Assembly: GCF_028769735.1 (NCBI RefSeq)
Contig: NC_088170.1
Coordinates: forward strand, 66,007,085-66,071,084
DNA: 64,000 nt
Direction: 5' to 3'
Origin: Zonotrichia leucophrys gambelii
Taxonomy: Eukaryota; Chordata; Aves; Passeriformes; Passerellidae
The notes beneath the pieces are model-generated. The model saw only the letters and a list, made by a program, of their open reading frames with translations. It made no database searches and was not told where the DNA came from. Each line of letters starts with the position of its first letter. The stretch's first letter is position 1. Made by a program: the position numbers and the translations under genes. This document shows positions 51,701 through 61,727 of the stretch, in pieces.

Positions 51701-54700
51701 TACAGCCTTGCTGTCAAAAACCCTCTTTTTTTTTTTTCCATGTATGAAGAAGTGGGGGAAGAGAGTCTCATTAGAGTTGGAGGATTACAAAAGAAGGCAG
51801 TTGCACAGCATTAATGGTAAAAGGCTTTACTTTTACACTTTAAAAAGAAAATTTTTGTCAAGACATAAGCCACTTGCCATGAAACTTACACCTGTTAACC
51901 CCTTAAAAGGCACCTAAAACAATGGCTCTGCATTTGACTGAGTCTCCAGAAAGATCCTGTACAGTAAATAAGCACTGAATAATTACTGGAAAAGAATCTC
52001 TCAGCCATGGATTGCCACTTTTCTTTGAAATTCTGCTTGTCTAGGAAATACAAAAAGTAACCATAGTAACAGAAATATCAACTCCAGTAATCTCATTTTC
52101 TTTGAGAAAAATGCTGTATTTTAGAAATGAGTGACATAAATCAAGGAGATGCAGGTACTACAGGAGGAAACTGTTCTATACAATTAAATACTCCCTTCAA
52201 GTGAGCAGATAAAAATCAACCCCAATCACATAATATTTTTCATTTTATCTGTAATTGCTATCCTTAGTCACCCAGAATGTATTTGTTTCAAGAGCTACAA
52301 GAACTTGGGTTCAGAACAAGCTCTAGAAATATGTGAAATATATTAGCAGAAGTCTCAAGCATCTTCCAGGCAGTCACACAAACGTCAACAGTTTTAAAAT
52401 AAGAGGACATGGTAAAGTCACACTGTAAGTGGCACCAATAAGGAGGGTAGCAAATACCAAGAGGGGTGGGAAGGCAAAAAATCTCAAGAATACAACATGA
52501 CTTGCTCTGGAAAGATAGTAATAAAAAAGTTCATAGTGTCAAGGCACACTGGTTGCCTGTGCTGCTTTAATGTGTTTCTGGTTTGCTTTTGGCAGCTCCT
52601 GGCTGTGTGTAACTGATTTGTCTGCTGGCAATGAACTTACGGCTGGGTGAGGTCACGGGTGATGAAATCTGAACTCTTGAAGAGGAGGAAGATGTCACTG
52701 AGAGCTTTACATTTCAGAGAGCTGTTCATTGCTATCCAGTAGGCATCCTAAAGAAACACAGATTACCTGAAACACACTTTTATGAGCAGGAGAGACTGCA
52801 AACTTCAAGTCTATCTAAATATTATGCAAGGTTTGAAATACATGCAGAAAAGTATTTCTTTTTATTTTGAGGAAAACTTCATTAGTGGTTAAAAGAGACA
52901 AGATAATTATTGCTTTTCTTATGAATACTCTGATGAAAGCAGTGCAAACTCATTTGCAAAATTAGGTTTTTGCCTTACTGCTTCCAGGAACTTTCTTGGA
53001 ATGCTTGATTGAACACAAGGTCTCTTGAGAACACAAAACAACAATATTTGGGTGCACTCATCCTTATGGTATAGTTATGAGTACTTAAAATTAACTAGAG
53101 GAAAGTTTATTGCCTTTTTTTTTTTTTGAAACTGTGGTGTTTTCATCTTTCTGCCAGGTAAAGGTTTCAACTAGTATCCTGAACTAGTTTTAGATAGGAA
53201 AGTCAGTGCTGCCATGGATCAGCCTCCCTAAAATGCACCATCACCACCTAGTGACAGACAAGATATGAGTACCTAAAATTAACTAGAGGAAAGTTTATTG
53301 CCTTTTTTTTTTTGAAACTGTGGTGTTTTCATCTTTCTGCCAGGTAAATTTTTCAACTAGTATCCTGAACAAGAGCCTGCCCATCACACAACCATCTGTG
53401 ACCAGGATATAGGTTTTAGATAGTAAAGTGCTGCCATGCATCAGCCTCCCTAAAATGCACCATCACCACCTAGTGATGGACAAGATATGAGTACCTAAAA
53501 TTAACTAGAGGAGAGTTTATTGCCTTTTTTTGTCATATATAGTGATAGACAAGATATGAGTACCTAAAATTAACTAGAGGAAAGTTTATTGTCTTTTTTT
53601 TTGAAACTGTGGTGCTTTTCATCTTTCTGCCAGGTAAAGGTTTCAACTAGTATCCTGAACAAGAGCCTGCCCATCACACAACCATCTGTGAGCAGGATAT
53701 AGGTTTTAGATAGTAAAGTCAGTGCTTTTCATGCATCAGCCTCCCTAAAAATCACCATCTAATGATAGAGAAGATATGAGTACCTAAAATTAACTAGGGG
53801 AAAGTTTATTGCCCTTTTTTTTGAAACTGTGGTGCTTTTCATCTTTCTGCCAGGTAAAGGTTTCAACTAGTATCCTGAACTAGTTTTAGATAGGAAAGTC
53901 AGTGCTGCCATGCATCAGCCTCCCTAAAAATGCACCATCACCACCTAGTGATGGACAAGGTATCAGTGAAGTGGTGGATTCCACTTAAGAGTAGAGAATT
54001 CACCACCTCACTGATATCTTGTGTATCACTTCTTCCTTCATCAGAACCACTTGTCTCTTCTTCTTTCCAAAGCATTGAGAGAAAACAAAGACAAAACATT
54101 TTGTATGACAACATCTGTTACAAGTGTTGGGAGCCAGCATTCTTACCCTTGGAGCACTCCAGTTGAGTTTAGGAAAAACACTGCCACCCAAGGAACTTAT
54201 TGCTTCCTGAACTTTAGCTGTGAACTCGGGAAATTCTGGTGCCTGAACAAAGAACAACAGCAAAAAAATAAATTTCAATACATTTAATAGAAGTGTAGCC
54301 ATCTTCTAAATACTATTAGAAATATATATTGCATTAGAAATAAGTCCAAAATCAGTATGAACCTCAGAAACATAGCATACAATAAAATGATAAATAAATC
54401 ACTTTATCAAATCTGTCATTTTTTCAATCAGACAAAACTGAAAATGCTCCCAGTTCTCCCTCTCATTACTAGCAAGTATCATGAACTTCAGGAGAAAACC
54501 CAAAACATCCTAACAGTCACCATGAAATCTGCAATAGTTGGCAAAAATACAAGTCAAATAACCAGACCTTAAATCCTTACCTGTTGGTTTATATCCTGTG
54601 GTAAATTATTGTATACAAATAAGATCCAGTAATATTTAAACTTCTAAAGAGTGATTTTAGAATTAAACATATCTTTATAAATTCCTAGGCAATTTGAGTG

Positions 54701-57700
54701 ACAGCTGCTCATTCAGGCTCTAGTTTTATAAAATGTTAGTAATACTTAAACTAATCTGCTCTTCAATTATGTTTTAAAGTAGCTGCTTAACAATATATGG
54801 ATTCAAAATAGAGGACACACTGCAAAGGTTGGAGTAGAAAACCTTGCCTTGTAAAGAACATTGAAAATCTAAGATTGAGGTAAAAAAAACCCCAACTCTT
54901 CAGGCTGCTCCAAACTCTACCCTGAATGTGGTGCTACAGAAAATAAACAGGTTGCTGACCTTTAAAATAATATGAAAGGATTTGAAGCATATGTCAAAGG
55001 TTTTTCATGTAATAGGATTTATAACAAGAAGTATATAGGAACATGATTTTTACCTATTTTGAAACTCAATTCAAAAGTAACTCCTAGGCTAAAGCTAATT
55101 GATGCCTCTAAAACAACAAAACCCTCACAGCCATACAAGTGAATAAAAAACCTCATACATGCTGGCATCTCCTCACTGCAACTTCCCCAAATGCAAACAC
55201 TTTAAAAAACCTTCTCACATTTTAGTGCAGTGACCTGGACTGAACTTCAAGCATTCTGAACCTTTCCTTCATATGTTACCTTGTCTCCATGGGAAACTAC
55301 ACTAGGAAAACTGAAAAAAACACTTCTCTAATTTTATTTTTAGACTTTCAGTTGATTCTGGAAACTGCTCCTGCAAGAAGTAAAACTCTTCATCCACTGC
55401 ATTCTGATCCAAGCTTGTCTTGTTTTGACAGGAATCAGGAGTCCTGCTATATATGTAATACCAGCACATGCTAAGCCTCCTTGGGAAAATGTTACCAATG
55501 TGTTATTTGATTAATACAAGAGGATAAATATACACACTAGAGGAAAGCTCTACAACTGCATAAACAAGCTGGACTCCATCATTTCCTGAATTCTGAATGC
55601 CTGGCTTTGTAACCATTAATATTAATGCAAGTTATTCTAAAACAGAATTTTCTGCCCCTCCACTTCCCTGATGAGGAAGCTGCAGACTTACCTAGATATA
55701 CAAAAGTCATTTGCCCTGTGCTCTTCTGACAGGTAAATACCTCTTAATTATGCATTTCCTTATTGTGTTCTACATTATAACAGAACCTAATTAAAAACTC
55801 TGCTTTTACTTATTTAGCATCATCACCATGAGCTTTGCAAACCATATGATGGATCCTAAACCCTTTGTTTTAAATAACTGACAATTAAGGGAATCTGGGT
55901 TATCAAAGGTTAAATATTTGAACTGAAGATTAATCAGAGTACACAAATTTGAAATGTAATCGTTTTAAACTCTAGGCTATAAATTTTGTGCTAGCAGAAG
56001 CACCACTCAAAGCAGGGCTGTGATTATATGGCACCTAATCCAACATGAACAATTCCACATCCTGATGAACATTAGGGAGCTAAAGTCATAGCATTGATGG
56101 CAGACAAGTGCCTTGAGTACTTTAACTCTGACAGTGACAGGGCAACAGCAAAATTTCAAAAAAAGATGCAAGAAAAACATCAAGAAAGCCTGGTTTGCAT
56201 CCATCATGATCCTGACCCCATGTGCAAGGAAACCATAAGGACAGAAAAAGAAAAGAAAACATGATAGAGAGAGATGTACTAAGAAGAAATAATGGCACAT
56301 CACGAGAAAAGTTGTGAAGATTAAGCTGCAGGGGCTTGGTTCCTTCTGCATCCAGTCTGATTAAATAATTTGGAGATACTCAAAGTGGTGAAAATGAAAG
56401 AGCTATATTTAGAGCTGTACTGCAGCTCATTTCCTAGGGTCTAACAAGTGTATGATTGTCAGGGATGAAGAAAAGTGTTTTATTTTAGTTAAATAAAATT
56501 AAGCCAGCAAAACCTTTTGGAAGTTACAGACATCTATACTGCCACCCATCTAAAATGGTCTGAAAAATGTTAAATACAGCAAGAGATATCTCTAACCAGC
56601 AACAAGTTTGTGCCACAAGGCTGCAGAAAGGAAACTGCTGCCAAACCCACTGGGCTTTCACAGGACCTTACCTTAAGTGTTGTAGTGTTCTCATCATCTG
56701 ACCACTGTTCAAAATAAGAACAAACCAAAGGTTACCAGCTTCCTGAGCCATCCTTTATAATTTATGAGAATATCAGAATTCATGCAGCCTCTTACAACAT
56801 GGAGTTCAAATCATTGCCCCAGACAGCATAACATCACCATCCTGCAATTGTTTTGGCTGTAAAGTAAGACAGGAAAACACTGTATATTCAGTGTTGGGGT
56901 AAGAGTTATGTGGAGTTATGTAGCTCCAGTTAAAAGCTATGGAGAGCAGAAGTACTACTCTAAAGTATTGATAAAAAGATATCTCTAGATGTTTCAAATT
57001 TGATTTATTTCAGAAAGATGGGCATTTCAGAACTCAGTTTTCCCAATCTACAGCTTGTCTCCAGCTCCAGCACTTCCATCCTTAGACTCATGATCCATTA
57101 GCTTCACTTTTATTTCTTTTTCATCTCCTTTTTGTACCTTCTGTCACTTGTAATTACAACATTTTTCAGTGTTTTCCCTCTAGAATGGCCTTCTGAGTTA
57201 TCATGGCCTCAGAAACTTTCACTGTTTGTTGAAGTAACTACTCCAAATGTACTCCTAATTTTTCAGGGCATGAAACAGCATTAAGTTCAATTTCAACATT
57301 TCCCAATCATGATTACAAATGCAATTGTCAAGAAATGAAAAATAAAAAAAAAACAACTTCTGTGGAAGAGCATGGAAATATCTTAAACTTTCCCTGACTT
57401 CCCAGCATAAGTGATCACATATTTATGTTTTTCATGGCAACTACCACATTATAATTATTTCTGTGAAGGACTCTCTGCACTTATAAATTATGCAGAAAAA
57501 GTTATACACTCATATTTTTCTCAAGAGACTCGACATTAATTTGCATTTTATGCTGACCTGTATCTCCTCTGCATCATCACTCCCCTCCTGAGCATGACTT
57601 GGTGGATCTTCTCTGAAACAAAAAATTAACAGGAAAAAAAATTAAGCACTGGAGTTTGACTTGACCATGTCCATTACATTTCCACAGCATTTCCAGCTCT

Positions 57701-60700
57701 GGATGTCAAAATGTTTTTGTAAGAAGATTAATCCTCAGAACCCTGGCAGAGAAAAATCAGAGATGCCAATACTGAAAACTAAAGACCAAATAGCTGGCAT
57801 TAGGCCTAGGTCCCACTCTGAACATTTTGTTTGTTTCAAACTAGCAGATCACTTTTTGCTCTCAAACACCATTGAAGCTTTTCAGCACCCTGTCAATGAT
57901 TTTTTGACACCCTGTTAATGATTCTTTTCCAACTTTACTGTACTCTGACACAAACACAAATTAACTTTTTTTAATAAGTTCAATTTAAATTTTTGCCTCC
58001 ATACTCCCTTTCCAAGTAAAAATTCATAAACCTTGAGTTTCAAATGTCAACTTGTGAATTTCTAGCTCTGAAAAGAAATTGTCCAGACACTCAGCACACA
58101 GACCAAAGATGATCCTATGGAAAGTGGAGAGTGCAGCAAACAGGGCAAGGGCAAATGTACATCCCTGGCAAAAGTCAATTCTTAGACAAGCTGAGTCTCT
58201 GCAGTTCCACAAGGACTAAACCATCAATCCAGTGTTTGAGATCTAGAGGGCAGATAGGGGTGCACTGAAGGTTAGAGGCAATCTTGGCCTTGACTGCAAC
58301 AAGATCACATTCACTTATAGCTAAGGAAATTCAACTCAGAGAAAAAAAAGTTTTCTAAAATGGATTTTAACTGCAAACATCTTGAAAATGCAATTTAAGT
58401 CAATCATACAGCTATCCATTACTCCATTGAAGACAGCAAAATTGTAGAACACAGCTAAGCCAAACCTTCAATTTCAGCTTTTCTGAAGGCTTATTAAAAT
58501 CTACAGCTGCTGCTAAATAAATTGCACAGTTCTGCAGAAGCAGGTGACAATACTGCTTCTGATCCAGAATAGTTTAAAAAACAATTCTAATTTTCTGGAT
58601 ATCCTTTAATAAGAAAAATAATTTAGAAATTAAAAATTAAACCCTTTTGTGTTTACAAAGTGTTTAAACAGCTTCTATTTTTATATAAATTGATAGCTGA
58701 TAAATCAAACCAAGCTCCCTTTCACCCCCAGCCTCACTGGCTGCTCTGCAAGGGGCAAACTCCCAGGTAGGGAATCCTGGAGTGAGGACTGATTTCTGAG
58801 TTTGAGCATTGACAAGATGCAGGCAGCAACCATTCCACAAGGGAACCACACACTGAGATCCCACACAGAAACAGAGAGCAAGGCCTGTGTCCTTCCCAAC
58901 TGCTCCTGCTACCTCCCCACTCATTCTTCTGCATCCAAAATCCTGCCATGGGTGTTCACACAGGACATTCAGCTTTGTCATAAGCATGGATCACCCACAT
59001 GCAAATAATTGTATAAAATGTTACTAATTACTGAGTCTGTATATAACTTATTTTATTGAGAATTAAGGAAATGTCACTTCACCCCTGGACTGGCATGGGA
59101 CAGGTCAAGCCTGCGAATTGGACCCAACCAGATCCAAAGAAGCAAACACAAACCATCAGCTGAGCATCCCAAAGAATGGTACTCTCCCCAAAGAAGGGTG
59201 GAGGAAAAAATGAAAGGACTTTGTCCACTTGGTCTAGAAGGAACTGTAGTTCATGGATTTTAAGATCTGCTTCAGGCACCAGCAAATCCAGCTGTACTAA
59301 CAACAGTCAGCCCATTCACATGCTCACACAGTAGGAGGTTTACTGCAGTCACACTGCTCAAATTGAGAAACTCATTATGCTCAATACAATATGAAAATAC
59401 AAAATAGTGCTGTGAATAAAAAAATGGCATTAATACTTGGGAGCTGGGGAGAAAACACACTTTACCTTCCAGAAACCACCAGTGTTCCATCATCCAGCAA
59501 ATACTCTTTCACATTCTCTGGCAGGGGAAGAATAACACTGGAAGAAATGTGAAAATCTTTTTAATACTTTATTATTACTTGTTATAATAAAATTCCTAGT
59601 GGAATAAAATAATTTGTTTTTTTCATAGCACATACCCCAACAACACTAAGTTTTATCCTCTAACACTATGGAAGAAAATTCTCTTTTGCCTATCTTATCC
59701 CTCACTCAAAAAAAGCAATGCCCATTTTCCCTCCATGGATGCATAGGACAAAAATTTTAGATGAAATACACAAAAATGCATAACTCCTTCAAAGCTCTAA
59801 GAAATTCCAAGTAAAATTATGTACAACTTGTGAAGAGACAACTAAAGTTTTCCTTCTGAAATCCAAATCAGAATTTGCCTATGCCATCCTAACATTCCAA
59901 AAACGCAGGACTATCACTAAACTTACCAAAAATAAACACTAAGAAAGATAAAAGATCAAATGCTTTGATTACTAAAAGCATGATGTCAGCACTTTTTGAT
60001 CCAGCAGGGCAGCTATCTCCACTTTCCTGAGCTACTGGTAGTTCTTGTTACCATCTCATGACCTGCAGCAGCACCTTAGAAACTGCAGAACTTCCTATAG
60101 CTCCCAGAAATACACAGAAACACCAAGGTGGCCACTTGGGTTGGATCTATTCAGTCACGGTTTAAGCAGGAATAGCAATGTGGATAGCAGGATGTGGATA
60201 ATAAGAACAGAGTGGATATCTCCTGATGCTCAGCATGGAGTCCCAGCAGGAGTGCAGGGAGCACAGGGGTGCCTGGCCTGCCCCTGGGCTTCCCAAAACA
60301 CTCCCTTGGGATGCAGAGAGAAAAGCCCAGATCCCTGGGGTGTAGCTGATGGCTCAATCAATCCTCCACCACCTCCAGCCCAGCTCTGCCCCACACAGGG
60401 CCCTCTATCTGACCCAACCCCACAGAATCCAGAATGGGTCAGGCTGGAAGGGAGCACAGGGCTCAGCTGCTCCCGCCTCCCTGCTCAGGCAGGGCCATCC
60501 CAGAGCACAGGGCACAGGGATGTGCCCAGACACTGCTGGAATATCTCCAGTGAGGGAGACTCCACAGCCTCCCTGGGCAATCTGCTCCAGTGCTCGGTCA
60601 CTGCCCAGGACAGAAATTCTTCCTCACATTCAGGTGGAGCTTCTGGGCATCAATTTCTGCCCTTTGCCTTCTATTGCTGGGCACCACCAAGCAGAGCCTG

Positions 60701-61446
60701 CTCCATGCTTTGGCAACCCCTCTTTAGATATTTATATCCATTAATGTAGTCCCATCCTTTGGGACCCCCTCTTTAGATATTTATATCCATTAATGAAGTC
60801 CCTTCTCAGTCATCTCTTTTTCCTTCCAGTACTTTAAGGGAACTCGCAGGAAAGATGGAGCAAGACTATTTACAAGAGACTAGTGATAGCACATGGGGGA
60901 ACGGGTTAAAACTGAGAGAGAGTCAGTTTAGACAGATATTAGTGTTCTAAATTCTTTCTTGCGAGGGTGGTGAGGCCCTGGCACAGGCTGCCCAGAGAAG
61001 CTGTGGCTGCCCCATCCCTGGAGGTTGGAAGGAGCTTGGAGCACCCTGGTCTAGAGAGGGTGTCCCTGCCAATGGCGGGGGATTGGAACCAGAAGATCTT
61101 TAAGGTCCCTCCTAACCCAAACCATTCTGTGATCCGTGAACAGGCCCAGTCCCCTCAGCTTTTCCAGTCCCTTAACACGCTCGGAGCCTTGCACTGGACC
61201 CGCTCCAGGATCTCCATGTCCCTCCTGCTCTGAGGAGCCCAGAAGCGGACACAGCACGCCAGGTGAGCTCAGCAGGGCTGAGGGAAGGAGCAGGACACCC
61301 TCCCTCGCCCCACACGCTCCCCTAATGCCCCCACCGCCTCCCGCAGCCCCCGCCGCCCCTCACCGCCCGCACCTGCGGATGGTGACTGCCTTGAAGAGGG
61401 GGTACCACACGGAGAACTGGCAGTGCGCCACCTGCTCCTTCTTCAT
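30768..61446 (-). CDS. CDC123: CDC123, eIF2 assembly chaperone (whole gene, 13 coding exons)
   Basis: Cytoplasmic ATP-grasp protein of the D123 family. Established for the family: it binds the gamma subunit of translation factor eIF2 and promotes assembly of the eIF2 heterotrimer, so it supports translation initiation and cell-cycle entry. Seen here: 13 exons, all GT-AG, joining in phase to 335 codons plus TGA. Coding order on the minus strand is 61446-61373, 59537-59466, 57612-57558, 56704-56672, 54242-54147, 52747-52641, 46500-46452, 44870-44795, 41989-41867, 38620-38592, 33605-33477, 31723-31586, 30794-30768. Landmarks are the N-terminal [11 protein letters not shown], an acidic loop at residues 49-73, [14 protein letters not shown] (about 101-114), [12 protein letters not shown] (146-157), [15 protein letters not shown] (188-202), FDVYRD (231-236) and [14 protein letters not shown] (242-255), where the Asp and Asn of the last two are likely metal/ATP ligands. 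Length is close to the human 336 aa. The ATG has A at -3 and matches the family start. No frameshift or stop is seen, so the copy looks functional. In mammals NUDT5 lies divergently upstream and CAMK1D downstream; neither is confirmed here. Confidence 0.98.
30795..31585 (-). other. CDC123 intron 12
   Basis: 791 bp. Its first 45 nt stay open in frame with exon 12 up to a TGA ending at 31541, so retention would give a different short C-terminus. Confidence 0.85.
31586..31723 (-). CDS. CDC123: CDC123 coding exon 12
   Basis: Residues 282-327, [19 protein letters not shown] through [18 protein letters not shown] and DFLKL. Acceptor CTCCAAAG, donor GTAAGA. Reading on through the donor gives 14 more residues and a stop (see findings). 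Confidence 0.98.
31724..33476 (-). other. CDC123 intron 11
   Basis: 1753 bp of unique sequence; nothing recognised. Confidence 0.88.
33477..33605 (-). CDS. CDC123: CDC123 coding exon 11
   Basis: Residues 239-281, [30 protein letters not shown] and an acidic tail to EATEQ. Acceptor CTTTGCAG, donor GTGAGG. IDFNP is the ATP/Mg-binding motif typical of ATP-grasp active sites. Confidence 0.98.
37473..37610 (-). mobile_element. CR1 3' tail in intron 10
   Basis: Starts cttcatagaactatttaggctggaa and continues with the diverged CR1 3' UTR in minus sense (aagtcctttaagataatcca). Old and short. Confidence 0.7.
37975..38165. mobile_element. Two CR1 tails in opposite orientation, intron 10
   Basis: 37975-38065 reads as a minus-sense CR1 3' end (cagaatatcctgagttggaa, ctcctggccctgcacaggac). 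About 38090-38165 reads as a plus-sense one (gtaggtcccttccaactgaaa). Together they form an imperfect inverted pair. Confidence 0.65.
38592..38620 (-). CDS. CDC123: CDC123 coding exon 10 (29-nt microexon)
   Basis: Residues 229-238, [10 protein letters not shown]. Acceptor TTTTCAG, donor GTAAGT. The Asp of VFD is a likely magnesium ligand by comparison with the family. The size of 29 nt is not divisible by three, so skipping it would break the frame. Confidence 0.96.
38621..41866 (-). other. CDC123 intron 9
   Basis: 3246 bp, unique. A 128-aa open frame at 39505-39891 (plus) shows no family resemblance and is taken as chance. Confidence 0.88.
41867..41989 (-). CDS. CDC123: CDC123 coding exon 9
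   Basis: Residues 188-229, [16 protein letters not shown] through [12 protein letters not shown]. Acceptor ATTGACAG, donor GTAAGT. The [10 protein letters not shown] block is a family signature in the ATP-grasp core. Confidence 0.98.
41990..44794 (-). other. CDC123 intron 8
   Basis: 2805 bp of AT-rich unique sequence; nothing recognised. Confidence 0.88.
44795..44870 (-). CDS. CDC123: CDC123 coding exon 8
   Basis: Residues 163-188, [19 protein letters not shown] then KENELL. Acceptor CTGCACAG, donor GTAAGG. One base of a Gly codon is left at the end. Confidence 0.97.
44871..46451 (-). other. CDC123 intron 7
   Basis: 1581 bp, containing two short CR1-derived tails in opposite orientation at 45062-45335; otherwise unique. 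Confidence 0.88.
45062..45335. mobile_element. CR1 tail pieces in intron 7
   Basis: agaatcacagaatgcttccagttgga is a minus-sense CR1 end. About 45140-45335 (ttcagattggacattagaaa, gtcaggcattggaagag, gatggacaagac) is a diverged plus-sense CR1 3' part. Confidence 0.6.
46452..46500 (-). CDS. CDC123: CDC123 coding exon 7
   Basis: Residues 146-162, [16 protein letters not shown]. Acceptor TTTTCCAG, donor GTAGGA. It completes the Pro codon of exon 6 and ends in phase 0. Confidence 0.97.
46501..52640 (-). other. CDC123 intron 6
   Basis: 6140 bp, the longest intron. AT-rich, with a somewhat GC-richer patch at about 50780-51030. No LTR or CR1 was recognised. A direct repeat of ataaccccaaactgaaa occurs near 46566 and 46615. 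Confidence 0.88.
52641..52747 (-). CDS. CDC123: CDC123 coding exon 6
   Basis: Residues 111-146, [13 protein letters not shown] through [11 protein letters not shown], ending two bases into a Pro codon. Acceptor TTCTTTAG, donor GTAAGT. The long 6.1-kb intron 6 follows. Confidence 0.98.
52748..54146 (-). other. CDC123 intron 5
   Basis: 1399 bp, of which about 885 bp is a five-copy tandem repeat (53079-53963). The splice sites lie outside the repeat. Confidence 0.9.
53079..53963. repeat. Five-copy macro-minisatellite in CDC123 intron 5
   Basis: Units begin with gagtacctaaaattaacta at 53079 (gtactt in this copy), 53267, 53489, 53558 and 53778. Lengths are about 188, 222, 69, 220 and 186 bp. Copies 2 and 4 carry a 43-nt segment (53371-53413 in copy 2) where copies 1 and 5 have only tag. 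Copy 3 is cut short inside the T tract. Each full unit contains a poly-T run, ctttctgccaggtaaa and cagcctccctaaaa. Copies differ by few substitutions, which suggests recent expansion. The repeat is not a known transposon that I recognise. Confidence 0.95.
54147..54242 (-). CDS. CDC123: CDC123 coding exon 5
   Basis: Residues 79-110, from [15 protein letters not shown] through [14 protein letters not shown], 32 codons in phase 0. Acceptor TTGTTCAG, donor GTAAGA. It contains the strongly conserved [10 protein letters not shown] motif of the family. Confidence 0.98.
54243..56671 (-). other. CDC123 intron 4
   Basis: 2429 bp of AT-rich unique sequence. A 114-aa open frame at 56007-56351 (minus) has no recognisable domain and is taken as chance. 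Confidence 0.9.
56672..56704 (-). CDS. CDC123: CDC123 coding exon 4 (33-nt microexon)
   Basis: Residues 68-78, [11 protein letters not shown], exactly eleven codons in phase 0. Acceptor TGAACAG, donor GTAAGG. Too short to stand out as an ORF; placed by family order and by phase. Confidence 0.95.
56705..57557 (-). other. CDC123 intron 3
   Basis: 853 bp, AT-rich unique sequence. Nothing recognised. Confidence 0.9.
57558..57612 (-). CDS. CDC123: CDC123 coding exon 3 (acidic loop)
   Basis: Residues 49-67, acidic and Ser-rich: [18 protein letters not shown]. Acceptor TTTCAG, donor GTCAGC. Compared from memory with the human protein, the run after SDD lacks one Glu, which explains 335 rather than 336 residues. 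This loop is the least conserved part of the family. Confidence 0.95.
57613..59465 (-). other. CDC123 intron 2
   Basis: 1853 bp, AT-rich unique sequence, GT-AG. No repeat or exon recognised. Confidence 0.9.
59466..59537 (-). CDS. CDC123: CDC123 coding exon 2
   Basis: Residues 25-49, including [19 protein letters not shown]. Acceptor CTTCCAG just above 59537, donor GTAAAG below 59466. It starts and ends in phase 2, and the junction with exon 3 makes an Arg codon. Confidence 0.97.
60380..60830 (-). mobile_element. CR1 fragment in intron 1
   Basis: Minus-sense CR1 (ctccacagcctccctgggcaa, gacagaaattcttcctcaca, gctgggcaccaccaagcaga). It contains a local 49-bp duplication at 60719-60802. Confidence 0.75.
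60719..60802. repeat. Tandem duplication, period 49 bp
   Basis: cctctttagatatttatatc and the following ccattaatg(t/a)agtccc occur twice, with starts 49 bp apart. It lies inside a CR1 fragment. Confidence 0.93.
60835..61136 (+). mobile_element. CR1 3' end in intron 1
   Basis: Plus-sense CR1 tail: gtggtgaggccctggcacag, gctgcccagagaagctgtgg, ttaaggtccctcctaaccca and a terminal cattctgtgatcc. It ends about 240 bp from exon 1. Confidence 0.88.
61140..61320 (-). mobile_element. CR1 internal fragment in intron 1
   Basis: Minus-sense CR1 coding part (ggcccagtcccctcagcttt, ctggacccgctccaggatct, cctcctgctctgaggagccc). It abuts the previous CR1 in opposite orientation. Confidence 0.7.
61373..61446 (-). 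CDS. CDC123: CDC123 coding exon 1
   Basis: Residues 1-25, beginning [19 protein letters not shown] complement at 61446-61444 with A at -3. Donor GT at 61372-61371 follows ATCCGCAG. It ends two bases into a Ser codon. It lies in the CpG island. Confidence 0.96.
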
Positions 61447-61625
61447 CCTCCTCCTCCTCAGCGCGGCCGCTCCCGGAAGCTCCCGCTCCGCCCGGAACCT
61501 CCCGCGCAGCTCCAGGCGCCGCCCGGCGCCATCGCCGGCGCACCGGGCCCGGCCCCGCCCCGCCGCCCCAACGCTGCCCGGAGCCGGCGGCGCCCGGAGC
61601 GTCCCGCGGCGCTGCCTTCGCTCTG
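61440..61625 (-). promoter_or_regulatory. CpG-island promoter of CDC123, possibly bidirectional
   Basis: The densest CpG stretch in the window, with no TATA box seen. On the plus strand it holds a GC box (ccccgcccc, 61553-61561), an ETS-type core (ccggaag, 61473-61479) and a CCAT element resembling YY1 (about 61527-61534). It covers the start codon and 5' region of CDC123. In mammals the CDC123/NUDT5 pair is divergent, so plus-strand initiation here would be expected; the sequence does not prove it. Confidence 0.8.
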
Positions 61626-61727
61626 CTCTGCCCTGCCCGAGCCCAGGAATGGCTGAGTAACGCCTGATCCTTGTAGGTTCTGCCGTCCTCCCTGTGCCCG
61701 CGTGTGCCCTGCATGGAGCTGTTTCAT

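Larger units (their letters stand above)
59538..61372 (-). other. CDC123 intron 1
   Basis: 1835 bp. About half is CR1-derived (60380-61320) in alternating orientation, including a 49-bp-period duplication. The rest is unremarkable AT-rich intron. No coding exon seen. Confidence 0.9.

Noticed and set aside
60045..60749. 234-aa plus-strand open frame
   Set aside because: Much of it runs antisense through CR1 sequence in intron 1; Pro/Ser-rich composition without a domain.
61136..61660. 174-aa plus-strand open frame over the CpG island
   Set aside because: Pro/Arg/Ala-rich composition is expected from GC-rich promoter DNA, and it overlaps CDC123 exon 1 on the opposite strand.
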